A DNA stretch of 64,000 bases from Isoetes taiwanensis. Its lineage: Eukaryota; Streptophyta; Lycopodiopsida; Isoetales; Isoetaceae. Every line of letters starts with the position of its first letter. Position 1 is the stretch's first letter. Position numbers and translations under genes: made by a program. A model generated the notes under the pieces. It saw only the letters and a list, made by a program, of their open reading frames with translations, was not told the DNA's origin and did not search any database. Below, piece by piece: positions 47,076 to 59,000 of this stretch. The stretch covers positions 91,657 to 155,656 of the forward strand of contig JAJEKV010000534.1 in assembly GCA_021234155.1 (NCBI GenBank). Direction: 5' to 3'.

Positions 47076-47432
47076 AATAGAATAGAATAGTTTTTTTATA
47101 GTCTTTGAGACCAATCGGCCTATGGGACCCGGAATGACAAACTTATTCTTGTCAAGGGTTAAAACCCCGCCCAGAAGGGTTTTGAGGGAAAACATTATAA
47201 AGAATCTTGTCAACCTTTACAAGTATACATCATCATGAAATAAATGTGTATGTACATGTCAAGTGCGTGCAGGGACATAGCTGATCTCGCATGTCCATGA
47301 CCTCCACGAAGGTATGATCCTAGCATCAAATGCGGATGCACTCAATGTCACATGTAGCGGCTGGCCATTGACCACCGGCGCTCGGCATAATGGGATTTGA
47401 TCATATCTTTGGGCAACTTTGAAGGGTATGAT
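47076..47432 (-). mobile_element. SINE-like insertion specific to array unit 2
   Basis: About 355 bp interrupt unit 2 between GATAAGAATAG and AGAGTAGCAAAA. Unit 5 has the uninterrupted GATAAGAATAGAGTAGCAAA at 57,235-57,254, an empty site. The insert starts (plus strand) with repeated AATAG, the complement of an (ATTCT)n tail, so the element is on the minus strand. Its reverse complement ends GGGTCCCAT, GGTCTC, TAAAAAAACTATTC, like the ancestral copies in every unit. A target duplication of about 4-7 bp (ATAG/AGAATAG) blends with the tail and cannot be fixed. Confidence 0.6.
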
Positions 47433-50266
47433 AGAGTAGCAAAATAGATTAATATTTTATGGGTCTAGATATAGATATCTTCTGCGGCCATGCGAGGCAA
47501 ATTAGTGCTACAGATTAAGTAGGGCATTGGGCATAGTTTATGAAAACTTTAAGGTGGGAATCTAGCTATAAAATCTTGGCGAGAAATTGAATAAAGAGTG
47601 CTACAATGAGACTTTGCTCTTTCATCCGGTAGGCTTACAAAGTGGTATTTAATTCAAAGCTCGGTCGGTACAAAAATGTTTGGTATCTTTACTTGAAGAT
47701 GCGGGTTGGAAATATGGAAATATTAGAAGATAAGTGAACTACGCAATATTTTTATGCGTGCATATTGTAGCTTAAGATTTAATACTTACATATTTGAGGG
47801 GGATATGGGGATATTATTGATTCTTTGCTGCTTTCTGCCTCCCTCTATGTATAACACTCTGTTAAACTTTGTTACACATTGATACATTCTTTGCATTTCG
47901 TTAAGGGGAGGTAAGAGAGGTTTAAAGTGACTTGAAACTAAGGCATGAGATATGTCGGTCTTGTTGGGCTGGTCCACTCTCGGATGCATCTATATAGTGT
48001 AGATATGAGCAGGCCTAACCAATTTCTGAGGCGATAGAGCTGATGCATTGTGAATTTGCTTTCTGATTGTGACAAAATTCTGAGTTTCTTTTAAACTATA
48101 ATCAAGAGCATAAAGATTTCAGGGTTCTCGTTCCAGGAAAAACATATATTTCTAATCCTTATTTGTCTAGCTACAAGCAAGGTTGGTGGTTGTTAGAATA
48201 TGATGATAAATATATCACGGGGCCTATAAGGTGAGCGAGTCTATAAAGCAATTTCGAGTGGGAGGATTAACATGAGCTAATATTAAAATTGCTTGAACTA
48301 TATGTTAAAGGCGAGTTAGTTAAGCATTCTTTGCTATATTTCTATTATGTTGAGGATTACATCCAAGGTGAAGGCGAAAAGCCCAAAGAAATCTAAGCTG
48401 CACATTAGTGACTTGGCTCTTACCCTTCTTAGGCTAAGCTTGTCCTACAGTTTCACTGCAGGTAACAGGATTTCTTGCTCCTATGTGTTTTCCCATTATT
48501 TCAAATTGGAAAAGCTTACAAGACAAGATGGCAAATGGCGGAGATTATTTCATTGGTTAACATGGTAGAGACCTTTGGGTCTTGAAAATTAATTGTATTC
48601 AACATGTTGAATAAAGGTCAATACTTTCATATCAAATGATTCAAGTTTGGGAAGTTGTGTAATATATTTTTCTTTGAATATTTTTTATCATGATTCAAGA
48701 AAAAGCAGTCTTTTAGATGTAAAAAGTATTTTATAAGTGGTTCTACAAAGATTTATAGAGAACATTTTGGTTCTAAATGAAATTATGTCTAAGCTCTCTA
48801 AAGTTTGAAACTTCTTATAAATTGTAGAATACAGTAATTTATTTAGCTTGGATAAATGTTGACCATTTAAGGCTTAAGTCAAATAAACACTGTTTTGGCT
48901 TAAAAATTTTGCATATTAACTAGAAAGTGGTCTTTGCAAAAGTCCATGAAGGGTAAAAAATCTGTTTGAATGGATTTAAAAGGTTTTTTCATAAACTCGG
49001 TTCTCTAGTTATACTAGGGACCTTAAAATGGTTAGAATCTGGTGTATATAATTTCTTACTAATACTTATTGGATATTTATAGAAATTAGCATAGATTTGA
49101 AATGATAATACATTACAAATAATGCATATCTTTGGATAATCCATGACATAAATTTGGAAAATGCCATTAGGTTTTGGAAATTGCCATTGGGCTCTTTTGA
49201 ATATCTTGCTCTTAAATTTTGATGACACATTAACATTGTATGCATCTTGCTTTATAACGTCTTGGAAATTTTTGATGGCTTTAGACTTACATTTGGACTA
49301 ATAGCTACAATGCATCTTTGGCGACCTCCAAGGGAGATTTGGATGATAGCTACAAACTATACAAAATTTGGCCTTGAGGGTAATTCTCTCATATATGATT
49401 ATTCTTATGTTTCCAATGATGCAATTGATGGAACATTTTGCTCTTAGGTTTTGCGAAACCATATAATATGATTTAAATTCAATTGCTTTTATAGTTGTGA
49501 GGAACACTCTGAGGATATTAATGGTTTGATCTAAGCTTTACTGCTCTAATGGCTTCGAGAAAACATGTCATTATTAATGTTCTCAATCTTTGTATGGAAT
49601 GAGACACATCCTTGAAGATGAAAGCCATACTCTTACGAGGTTGCCACCTTTTGAGATAGTAGGAATCATTTTTGACCTTAGCATTCATTCACGCTTCCAT
49701 AACTTCTCGAGCACCATCACGTGCATGACTTGGCATTATACATACTTGAGGGTTCTAGATAAGCGTACGCAATTCTTACAGGGCCCTCGGTGGTCATTAT
49801 CTCTGCTTGTCTAGTATCATCATTCTTGCAAAGGTTTTTTCCCTTGAAAACCTTTTCGGTGAGAGGTTTTTAATCCTAGTAGTAATGATTGTACTAGCCC
49901 ATTGTATGGGTCCCATGACCTATTGGTCTCCGTGAGCGTTAAAAAAACTATTCTATTCTATTCTATTCCTTGAATCATGTTCAACAAAGAAGATTTGATC
50001 ACAATACTTAAGACTTTGATATTCAAGGTGAGTAGTGATTTGGCATTAACAATTGGGGTAGGGCCCTTGTAGCAACAGGCCCTATTCCCCCTGTTACTAT
50101 AGGCAGACTAAATTATTAATTGTTTGATATAATTAAATGGTGTGAAGGGCCCCCTTTACTACGGAAGGAGGAAGGTTTTTATTAAAATGATTATATATAG
50201 TTTTATGCAGTATAAGCATGAATTATGACTTAGCAACTAGCACATAGTGAGAATAAAGTTCATGGA

Positions 50267-52822
50267 GATAGTATAAGGATCACTTGGCATCTTCGTCTTC
50301 ATGTTTATATTATATGGGCATTATACCTTGTTTGAAAATATTAACATGTATTACCGGTGAATGGAATAATATATTTTGACAAGGTATACACTAATGGACT
50401 ATCGTTTCATGGCATACCATTGCAAAAATAATTCGTCTTCAACCCTAACGGATGCCACAAGCTTGCTAGCGATTACGCAAGAATAGAATGATTTGTTGAT
50501 GATGGCCTATCGGCATACACTTACAGGTCATCTTACCCGATTTGCAACTTTCTCAAGATCAAATGTGATATGGAATAGGCTTGGCATGATTGCTAAGCGA
50601 TGTCACTCATTGCAATATAATGGTGATGCAATGGATATAACTTGAGCAAATGTGTGCAATCCTAATATTTGAGATTATTATTCTTGTGTGCACAAGTTGG
50701 CAGATCTACAAATTGTGGTAAGAAAATAGCACTTTTCGGTATATCAATGGTTAGGTTTACAAGCATAAAAACATTAGCCTGAAAATGTTTTACAGTCGTA
50801 TATCCAACTACTTAGGGTTTTTTGTTCGTATTTTCCAAGAGAATGTGAAGGAAGAATCACGATGGCATTTTTTCGGATGGCATTTTGGACTAGAGCTATC
50901 GACCTATTACGAGTTGAGGTTTCGTTTTGAAGCTTGCTATCTTACGCTTGTTGGCGGTGGTTTTTCGGGCAAATATGGGCTGCCAATTCCGCCATGTGCC
51001 CTGAGGCAAATGTGGATCCAACTCAGCGGAACCAACTCGGCACAACTACACAAGGCATTGGCTCTCAAAATCATGCTCACGGTCTGGAAGCTTTACATTA
51101 TTTTTCTTTCTTAAATTTCTTTGAATGCTCTTTTTGAATCGTCTATAGTGGATAGCCATTTGAATTAAATTTTGCTACTTAGTGTCTTTGCAAGAATTCA
51201 TGGAACATCTTGATCATTGATCAAGCAATTCATTCCCAATAACTATAGCGCGTAAACAAACAAATCGGTTTAAAGTGCTTACAAACTTTTCCGGAATCTT
51301 TGTTATATATACATAATTGACTTTGTCGAAATTATACTTTCAAAATTCAACAAGAAATTCAAACTCTACATTGGAGAAGCGATCGGTGTTGATCCTTGTG
51401 CACATCACTTATAGGCATGCAAATGATGGTGAATGTCCAAATCTTGTAGTATGTGAAAGCAAGTTGGTCAAAAAGACTCATTTTTTATATGTCCATGAAG
51501 GGTAAAAGTACATTTTGAATGGATTTAAAAGGTTTTTTTCATAAACTCAGTTCTCTAGTTATACTAGGGACCTTAAAATGGTTAGAATCTGGTGTATATA
51601 ATTTCTTACTAATACTTATTGGATATTTATAGAAATTAGCATAGGCTGGAAATGATAATGCTGTTACAAATAATGCATATCTTTGGATAATCCATGACAT
51701 AGGCTGGAAAATGCCATTGGGTTTTGGAAATTGCCATTGGGCTCTTTTGAATATCTTGCTCTTAAATTTGGATGACTTTTCAGCTAACATTGTATGCATC
51801 TTGCTTTATAATGTCTTGGAAATTTTGATGGCTTTTAAAACACATTTGGACTAATAGCTACAATGCATCTTGACCTCAAGGGAGATTTGGACTGATAGCT
51901 ACAAACTATACAAGCTGGCCTTGAAGGTAATTCTCTCACATATATGATTATTCTTATGTTTCCAATGATGCAATTGATGGAACATTTTGCTCTTAAGGTT
52001 TGCGAGAAACCATATAATATGATTAAATTCAATTGCTTTTATAGTTGTGAGAGCTGCTACCGGATATTAGTGGTTTGATCTAAGCTTTACGCTCTAATGG
52101 CTGCGAGAAAAAACATGTCATTATTAATGTTCTCAATCTTTGTATGGAATGAGACATCCTTGAAGATGAAAGCCATACTCTTAAAGGTTGCTACCTTTTG
52201 AGATAGTCAGAATCATTTTTTGACCTTAGCATTCCATTTCCGGCTTCCATAACTTCCCGAGCACCATCTGTGCATGACTTGGCATTATACATACTTGAGG
52301 TTCTAGATAAGCGTGCGCAATTCTGGCCCTCATTAGTCATTATCTCTGCTTGTCTAGTATCATCATTCTGCAAAAGGTTTTCCCTTGAAAACCTTTCGTG
52401 AGGGATTTTTTAATCCTAGTAGTAATGATTGTACTAGCCATTTATATGGGTCCCATGACTATTGGTCTCAGTGAGCGTTAAAAAACTATTCTATTCTATT
52501 CTATTCCTTGAATCATGTTCAACAAAGAAGATTTGATCACAATACTTAAGACTTTGATATTCCAAGGTGAGTAGTGATTTGGCATTAACTACCAGGTGGG
52601 GTAGGGCCCTTGTAGCAACAAGGCCCTATTCCTGTTGCTATAAACCAGAGACTAAATTATTAATTGTTTGATATAGTGGATAATTGTGAAGACCCCCCTT
52701 TCTGCGGAAGGAGGAAGGTTTTTATTAAAATGATGATATGTAGTTTGCTATACAATGTATAAGCATGAATTATGACTTAGCAACTAGCACATAGTGAGAA
52801 TAAAGAAGTTCATGCGAGAGAT
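50267..52822 (+). repeat. tandem array unit 3, about 2.55 kb, rearranged
   Basis: Starts with the alternative G-type head (AGTATAAGGATCACTTGGC at 50,277), not the A-type head. It continues through 51,110 into the common body (TTTCTTTGAATGCTCTTTTT), jumps at about 51,185 back into the middle of the transposase (TTTGCAAGAATTCATGGAAC), then at about 51,495 jumps forward to the late body (TGAAGGGTAAAAGTAC). It ends through the SINE-like tail (52,506). Confidence 0.75.
50785..51114 (+). other. G-head open frame, unrecognised
   Basis: A 109-codon frame in the G-type head (for example LELSTYYELRFRFEACYLTL, VGGGFSGKYG) is repeated with changes at 56,687-57,100. The shared frame over about 60 residues is expected because the DNA itself is repeated. 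In another frame the same DNA reads NVDPTQRNQLGTTTQGIGSQ. I cannot tell which, if any, is coding. No family was recognised. Confidence 0.25.
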
Positions 52823-55800
52823 TTCAATGGATTTAGTTGAAAGGTATCTTTCTTTGAATATGCAGACTCAATTTGATGGCCAAGATCCATAAGACCTGCT
52901 GCTTGCTCTTAATATTACTTTGGATGAATTCATTCCAAACTATATTGTGCAGTATGAGACACCAAATCACAAGAAATCCATGAAATTATGGATCCATATG
53001 CATACACTGCGTGCAAGCTGTGGTACCTTCATCTCATGTATCTCTGTTCACGAAGCCTCTCTCTGACATGCTTAGATGATTGCGAAAAGGTGTGCAATTG
53101 TGTATCCCCAAATACCACATGTAAATAATTCTATCGGCTAAAAGATTGCAAAGAAAGAGGAAGAAAGTCGAGAAATTAGTCTTTGGGCGAGATGAGGGCA
53201 AAGCAAAAATCACCACGGAGCGTGAAACAAAATTGGTGTGAAATTGTGATTTTCACCAATAAGGTATGCTTTACTTTGCATTTGGAGATAGAAAAAGAGA
53301 TTTTTGCAAAGCAGCAGAACATTGTCCTGAATTAAATGTTTACAAGCATATTGTTAACAATGTGAAGGAGACTCTTGATGTTAGAAACATTGCGAGGACT
53401 CAAGATATCAATCAAGCAAAGTCCTCCACCTTGATGTTTGTCATTGGAGTAGTAATTACCTTTGTGTTGCAAGGGCTCTAAACTTGAAAAGAAGGGTTGT
53501 ATGTCTTTGCTCTAGACAAAAGGAGATTAGTTGAGATTGGAGGACCTTGGTGCATATTTAATAAAGAAGACTAGATGGATAAGCTCTCGGATGAAGATCG
53601 AAAAAAAAAGGATATAACTTTTGGATCTCAGCGTGTGTCTCTCTCAAACAAAAGCAAGTCATTAAACTAAGGAGGCATTTGGATGGAAAAAAAAAGCATC
53701 GAAGCCTTATAACTTGCATGTAATTCACTTCTTGGAAGAATAACAGATATTTAAATGCTTTTTCATTGTCTTAAAATTGGGATTTCTTTCATCTTTGATT
53801 TGTTTTAAAAATCCGGGTAGTTCTATAGAAGATTCAAAGCGTGTTTTCGACATGAAGATAGGTTTGAGGTTGTTTGAAATTTAAAGCCTAAATTTATTTA
53901 GAAGACTCAAAGATAGGGAGGCGTGTTCTTTGCATCTATCACATGAGGATGGAGCTTGTGAGACAAAGCACTTAACAAAGATTAGACAAGATCTTAGCAT
54001 TCGCGGTGAAAATGTCTTTTGTAAAGTGTGCTATTTGTGGTCCATACTTAGGGTGCGAAGTATACACTCATACTTTGTGATGTGAGTGACATGTGGAAGT
54101 TATGATCTGTCGAAAGGATGATATAATAGATTGGCATAAGTCTAAATGCTTGAAAATGGAATGTGGTGATTGTGGCCTCAAATCATTTCTAAAATGTCCT
54201 AAGGAAAAGGAAAACAATGAAGATTGATTGGAAGAATTTTAAGAAGGTATGGATTGAATTTGATTCCTTGTTTTTGGCTAACAATGCATGTCAACATTTA
54301 CGAAATTTACATCATGTCAACATTTGTGAAGTTTATGCCATTCTACTATCTTTGCTTGGTGAAAAGAAACTTATATGAGAGGATGTTGGTAAAGGGTAAA
54401 CCCATTATAAACACGAAGGATGTAATGAAGTTAGCTTATAAGAGCCACGTCTTTGCAAGAATTCATGGAACATGCTGATGCGGTGATCAAGCAATTCATT
54501 CCCAATAACTATAGCATGACAAGCAAATCAGGTTTAAAATGCCCACAAACTTTTCAAAGAATCTTGTTATATACATAATTGACTTTGTAGAATTATACTT
54601 TCAAAATTCAACAAAATTCAAACTCTACATTGGAGAAAGCAGTCATGGTGTTCGATCCTTGTGCACATCACTTATAGGCATACAAATGATGGTGAATGTC
54701 AAAATCTTGTAGTATGTGAAAGCAAGTTGGTCAAAAGACTCATTTTATATGTCCATGAAGGGTAAAGTACATTTGAATGGATTTAAAGGTTTTTTTTTTT
54801 CATAAACTCGGTTCTCTAGTTATACTAGGGACCTTAAAATGGTTAGAATCTGGTGTATATAATTTCTTACTAATACTTATTGGATATTTATAGAAATTAG
54901 CATAGGCTGGAAATGATAATTATTTACAAATAATGCATATTTGGATAATCCATGACATAATTTGGAAAATGCCATTAGGTTTTTGAAATTGCCATTGGGC
55001 TCTTTTTGAGATATCTTTTGCTCTTAAATTTTGATGACTTTCAGCTAACATTGTATGCATCTTGCTTTATAATGTCTTGGAAATTTTGATGGCTTCGACA
55101 CATTTGGACTAATAGCTACAATGCATCTTGGCCGACCTCAAGGGAGATTTGGTGATAGCTACAAACTATACAAAGTGGCCTTGAAGGTAATTCTCTCACA
55201 TATATGATTATTCTTATGTTTCCAATGATGCAATTGATGGAGACATTTTGCTCTTGGTTTGCAGAAACCATATAATATGATTAAATTCAATTGCTTTTAT
55301 AGTTGTGAGAGTACTTTGAGATATTAGTGGTTTGATCTAAGCTTTACGCTCTAATGGCTGCGAGAAAACATGTCATTATTAATGTTCTCAATCATATGGA
55401 ATGAGACATCCTTGAAGATGAAAGCCATACTCTTACGGGTTGCCACCTTTTGAGATATAGTCGGAATCATTTTTGACCTTAGCATTTCCATTTCCGCGCT
55501 TCCATAACTTCTCGAGGCACCATGTGCATGACTTGGCATTATACATACGGGTTCTAGATAGCGTGCGCAATTAAGGCCCTCAGTTAGTCATTATCTCTGC
55601 TTGTCTAGTATCATCATTCTTTGCAAAGGTTTTCCCTTGAAAACCTTCGAGGCGGGGGTTTTAATCCTAGTAGTAATGATTGTACTAGCCCCATTATGGG
55701 TCCCATGACCCTATTGGTCTCCGTGAAGCGATTAAAAAAACTATTCTATTCTATTCTATTCCTTGAATCATGTTCAACAAAGAAGATTTGATCACAATAC

Positions 55801-56070
55801 TTAAGACTTTGATATTCCAAGGTGAGTAGTGATTTGGCGTGCTGGTGGGGTAGGGCCCTTGTAGCAACAAGGCCCTATTCCCCTGTTACTATAGGCAGAG
55901 ACTAAATTATTAATTGTTTGATATAGTCTGATAATTGTGAAGGGCCCCCTTTACTGCGGGAAGGAGGAAGGTTTTTTATTAAAATGATTATATGTAGTTT
56001 ACTATGCAATGTATAAGCATGAATTATGACTTAGCAACTAGCACATAGTGAGAATAAAGTTCATGCAGAG
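52823..56070 (+). repeat. tandem array unit 4, about 3.25 kb, internally deleted
   Basis: A-type head at about 52,823 and the transposase to about 54,745, then a jump at GTCCATGAAGGGTAAAGTAC (54,750) to the late body, omitting about 2.5 kb that is present in units 1 and 2. It ends with the SINE-like tail (55,760) and the TAGCAACTAGCACATAG phrase (56,034). Confidence 0.75.
53280..54752 (+). pseudogene. DDE-like transposase, array unit 4, 3'-deleted
   Basis: Contains the DINQAKSSTL start (53,410), the REACSLHLSHEDGAC-like segment (about 53,915), the zinc domain in degraded form (DIIDWHKSKCLKMECGDCG at about 54,120-54,180) and the HWR...SILVHIT region (54,630-54,680). The copy stops inside the THFIC codons, before the CPDDREHD block, at the junction shared with unit 3. 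It therefore lacks at least one presumed catalytic block and cannot be active as it stands. Confidence 0.6.
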
Positions 56071-59000
56071 ATAGTATAAGGATCACTTGGCATCTTCGTC
56101 TTCATGTTTATATTATATGGGCATTATACCTTGTTTGAAAATATTATGTATGTACAGTGAATGGAATAATATATTTTTGACAAGGTATACACTAATGGAC
56201 TATCGTTTCATGGCATACCATTGCAAAAATAAGTCGTCTTCAACCTAACGGATGCACAAGCTTGCTGGCGATTCTGCAAGAATAGAATGATTTGTTTGAT
56301 GATGGCCTATAAGCATACACTTACACAGGTCATCTTGCCGATTTTTAACTTTCTCAAGATCAAATGTGATATGGAATGAGCTTGGCATGATTGCTAGCGA
56401 TGTCACTCATTTACAATATAATGGTGATGCAATGGAATATAACTTGAGCAAATGTGTGTGCAATCCTAATATTTGAGATTGTTATTCTTGTGTGCACAAG
56501 TTAGGCAGATCTACAAATTGTGGTAAGAAAATAACACTTTAAATTATATCAATGGTTAGGTTTACAAGCATAAAACATTGCTTTGAAAATGTTTTACATT
56601 AAATTATATATCCAACTACTTAGGGTTTTGTTAAGTATTTTCCAAAGAGAATGTAGCGAAGGAAGAATATCTGATGGCATTTTCGGATGGCATTTTTTGG
56701 ACTAGAGCTATCGACCTATTACGAGTTGAGGTTTCGTTTTGAAGCTTGCTATCTTACGCTTGTTGGCGGTGGTTTTTCGGGCAAATATGGAGCCAATTCC
56801 ATGGCTATTGCCCTGAGGCAAATGTGGATCCAACTCTGGCGGAACCAACTCGGCACAACTACACAAGGCATTGGCTCTCAAAAATCATACTCACAGTCTG
56901 GAAGCTTTACATTATTTTCTTTCTTAAATTTCTTTGAATGCTCTTTTGAATCGTCTATAGTGGATAGCAAATTTGAATTAATTTTGCTACTTAGTGTCTT
57001 AACCATATTGTGCCACAAAAAGAAGCTCAAGAGAATGGTAATATTAAATTGGTCAGCCATTAGATACTACTCGCCGAGATATTCTACTTATGGTACATAA
57101 ATCCATGCACCTTACATTTATTTACGTCACATATTGAGGATGAACCCTCTTTGTGGTATCGATAGTTATGAGGAGTAATTCCATAAGGCCTATGCAAATT
57201 TAAGTCCTCCATTGCATATAATGGTCTTTTCAAGATAAGAATAGAGTAGCAAAGATAGAAATTAATATTTTATGGGTCTAGATATTAGATATCTTCTGGC
57301 CATGCAGGCAAATAGGTGCTCTGATTCAGTGGGGCATTGGGCATAGTTTTGAAAACTTTAAGGTGGGAATCTAGCTATGCAAAAAATCTGGCCCGAGAAA
57401 TTGAATAAAGGAGTCCTACACAGCAGGACTTTTGCTCTTTCATCCGGTTGAAGCTTACAAAGTGGTATTTGAATTCAAGCTCGGTCGATTACAAAAATGT
57501 TTGGTATCTTTAGCAAGAAGATGCAAGGTTGGAAATATGGAAATATTAGAAGATAAAATTTGAACTCGCAATATTTGTCTATGCATATTGTAGCTTAAAG
57601 ATTTAATACTTACATATTTCGGGGATATGGGGATATTATTACGGAGATTCTTGCTCTGCTTTCTGCCTCTCTATGTATAACACTCTGTTAAACTTTATTT
57701 ACACATTGATACATTCTTTGCATTTACGTTAAAGGGGGTAGAGAGGTTTAAAGTGACTTGAAACTAAGGCATGAGATATATATCAGTCTTGTTGGGCTGG
57801 TCCACTCTCGAGATGCATCTATATAGCATGGTTTCAGGGAGCGGCGTTCGAAACGCCCGTTCGGTTCAGGCTTACGTTAGGGGCATGCCACGTTAAAGGA
57901 ACATTTGTTCCCGTTCAAATGTGTATGTTACGGAGCGTAGTTCAACAACGTTCCGTAAAGTTGGGAACATTGTTCCCAACTATAAAAATTCATTTTGACC
58001 ATTTCCTTCATCTTTTTTTCTTATTTTTCACTTTTACTTTTGTAAATTTCGATTTTGGTAGGTTTGGGCCTCTGATATTCATTCGTAACAGGGCAGAAAA
58101 GCCCTTCTCCTCTCTTTCGTTTCGCTGGTGGCGAATACAGGCTTGACTCGATCATTTCGATTCGGTTTCGGTCGGTCGTGAGAGGAAGAAGAAACAGCGA
58201 CTTATGATTCTTCTAAGTTCGGTTCGGTCGGACTCGGAGATTAGGTAGAGAGAGCAACAAAACGTCCCTTCTTTCCTTCTTCTTCATTAGAATAAGTAGT
58301 AAATGTCTATCATTGTTTGAAAACCCGACCGGTGACCAGGGAGGGGAGGCGAAGTTCCATTTTTGCCACATAACGGTACATTGATTGAATCATTCTTAAG
58401 GTATGTTCTTACGCATTTATTTATTTCATTCATACTCTAGAGCTGAAACAAAACTAGCATTTGATTGATTTTCGTGCATTTGTTTTGTTTGTTGCTCTTT
58501 ACTTAAATGGAAGAAAAAGCGAAACACAGAGCTCCCATGCCAAAGAGAGCCAAGTATAAAGCGTGATGCATCTAAATGGTGGGAAATTGAAGTGAAGAAG
58601 GTAATGGTGATAATGAAATAAGGATATGCTCATTACTCTGCTGAAAATGATTTTAATTCTACTAATTAAAAGCATTGTCATGAAATTAATGTTTTGAAAA
58701 CTATTGTTTTAGCTACTTTATTATGAATATGTTCGGAGGCTATCATGCCACATATATTTGCTATAATAGAAGATTTCTTTTTTTATAATGATGGCTTAAG
58801 ATATATTAGGTCATAAAAGATTAAACTATATAGTGTTTTATGTTCATTTATAAGAATATGTAATATGGTAGAGGCCTTATTTTCATTTGGCCATTATTAT
58901 ACATCACCCTTTGACATTTAAGGTGAAAACTAGTTCAATAGGTTAATTAGCTCGTAGAACACCAAATCCATTTTCAAAATTTATTTTTTCCAAAGTTGGA

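Larger units (their letters stand above)
44691..50266 (+). repeat. tandem array unit 2, about 5.58 kb
   Basis: Same order as unit 1: A-type head at about 44,691, transposase 45,190-46,740, body 46,790-49,640, SINE-like segment to 49,968, then the TAGCAACTAGCACATAG phrase at 50,231. It is longer because of the insertion at 47,076-47,432. Sequence identity with unit 1 is high over long stretches, broken by clustered short indels. Confidence 0.8.

Noticed and set aside
48989-51799. Similar minus-strand open frames at 48,989-49,228 and 51,539-51,799
   Set aside because: They look conserved only because the DNA is part of the tandem array. Composition and lack of motifs do not support a gene.
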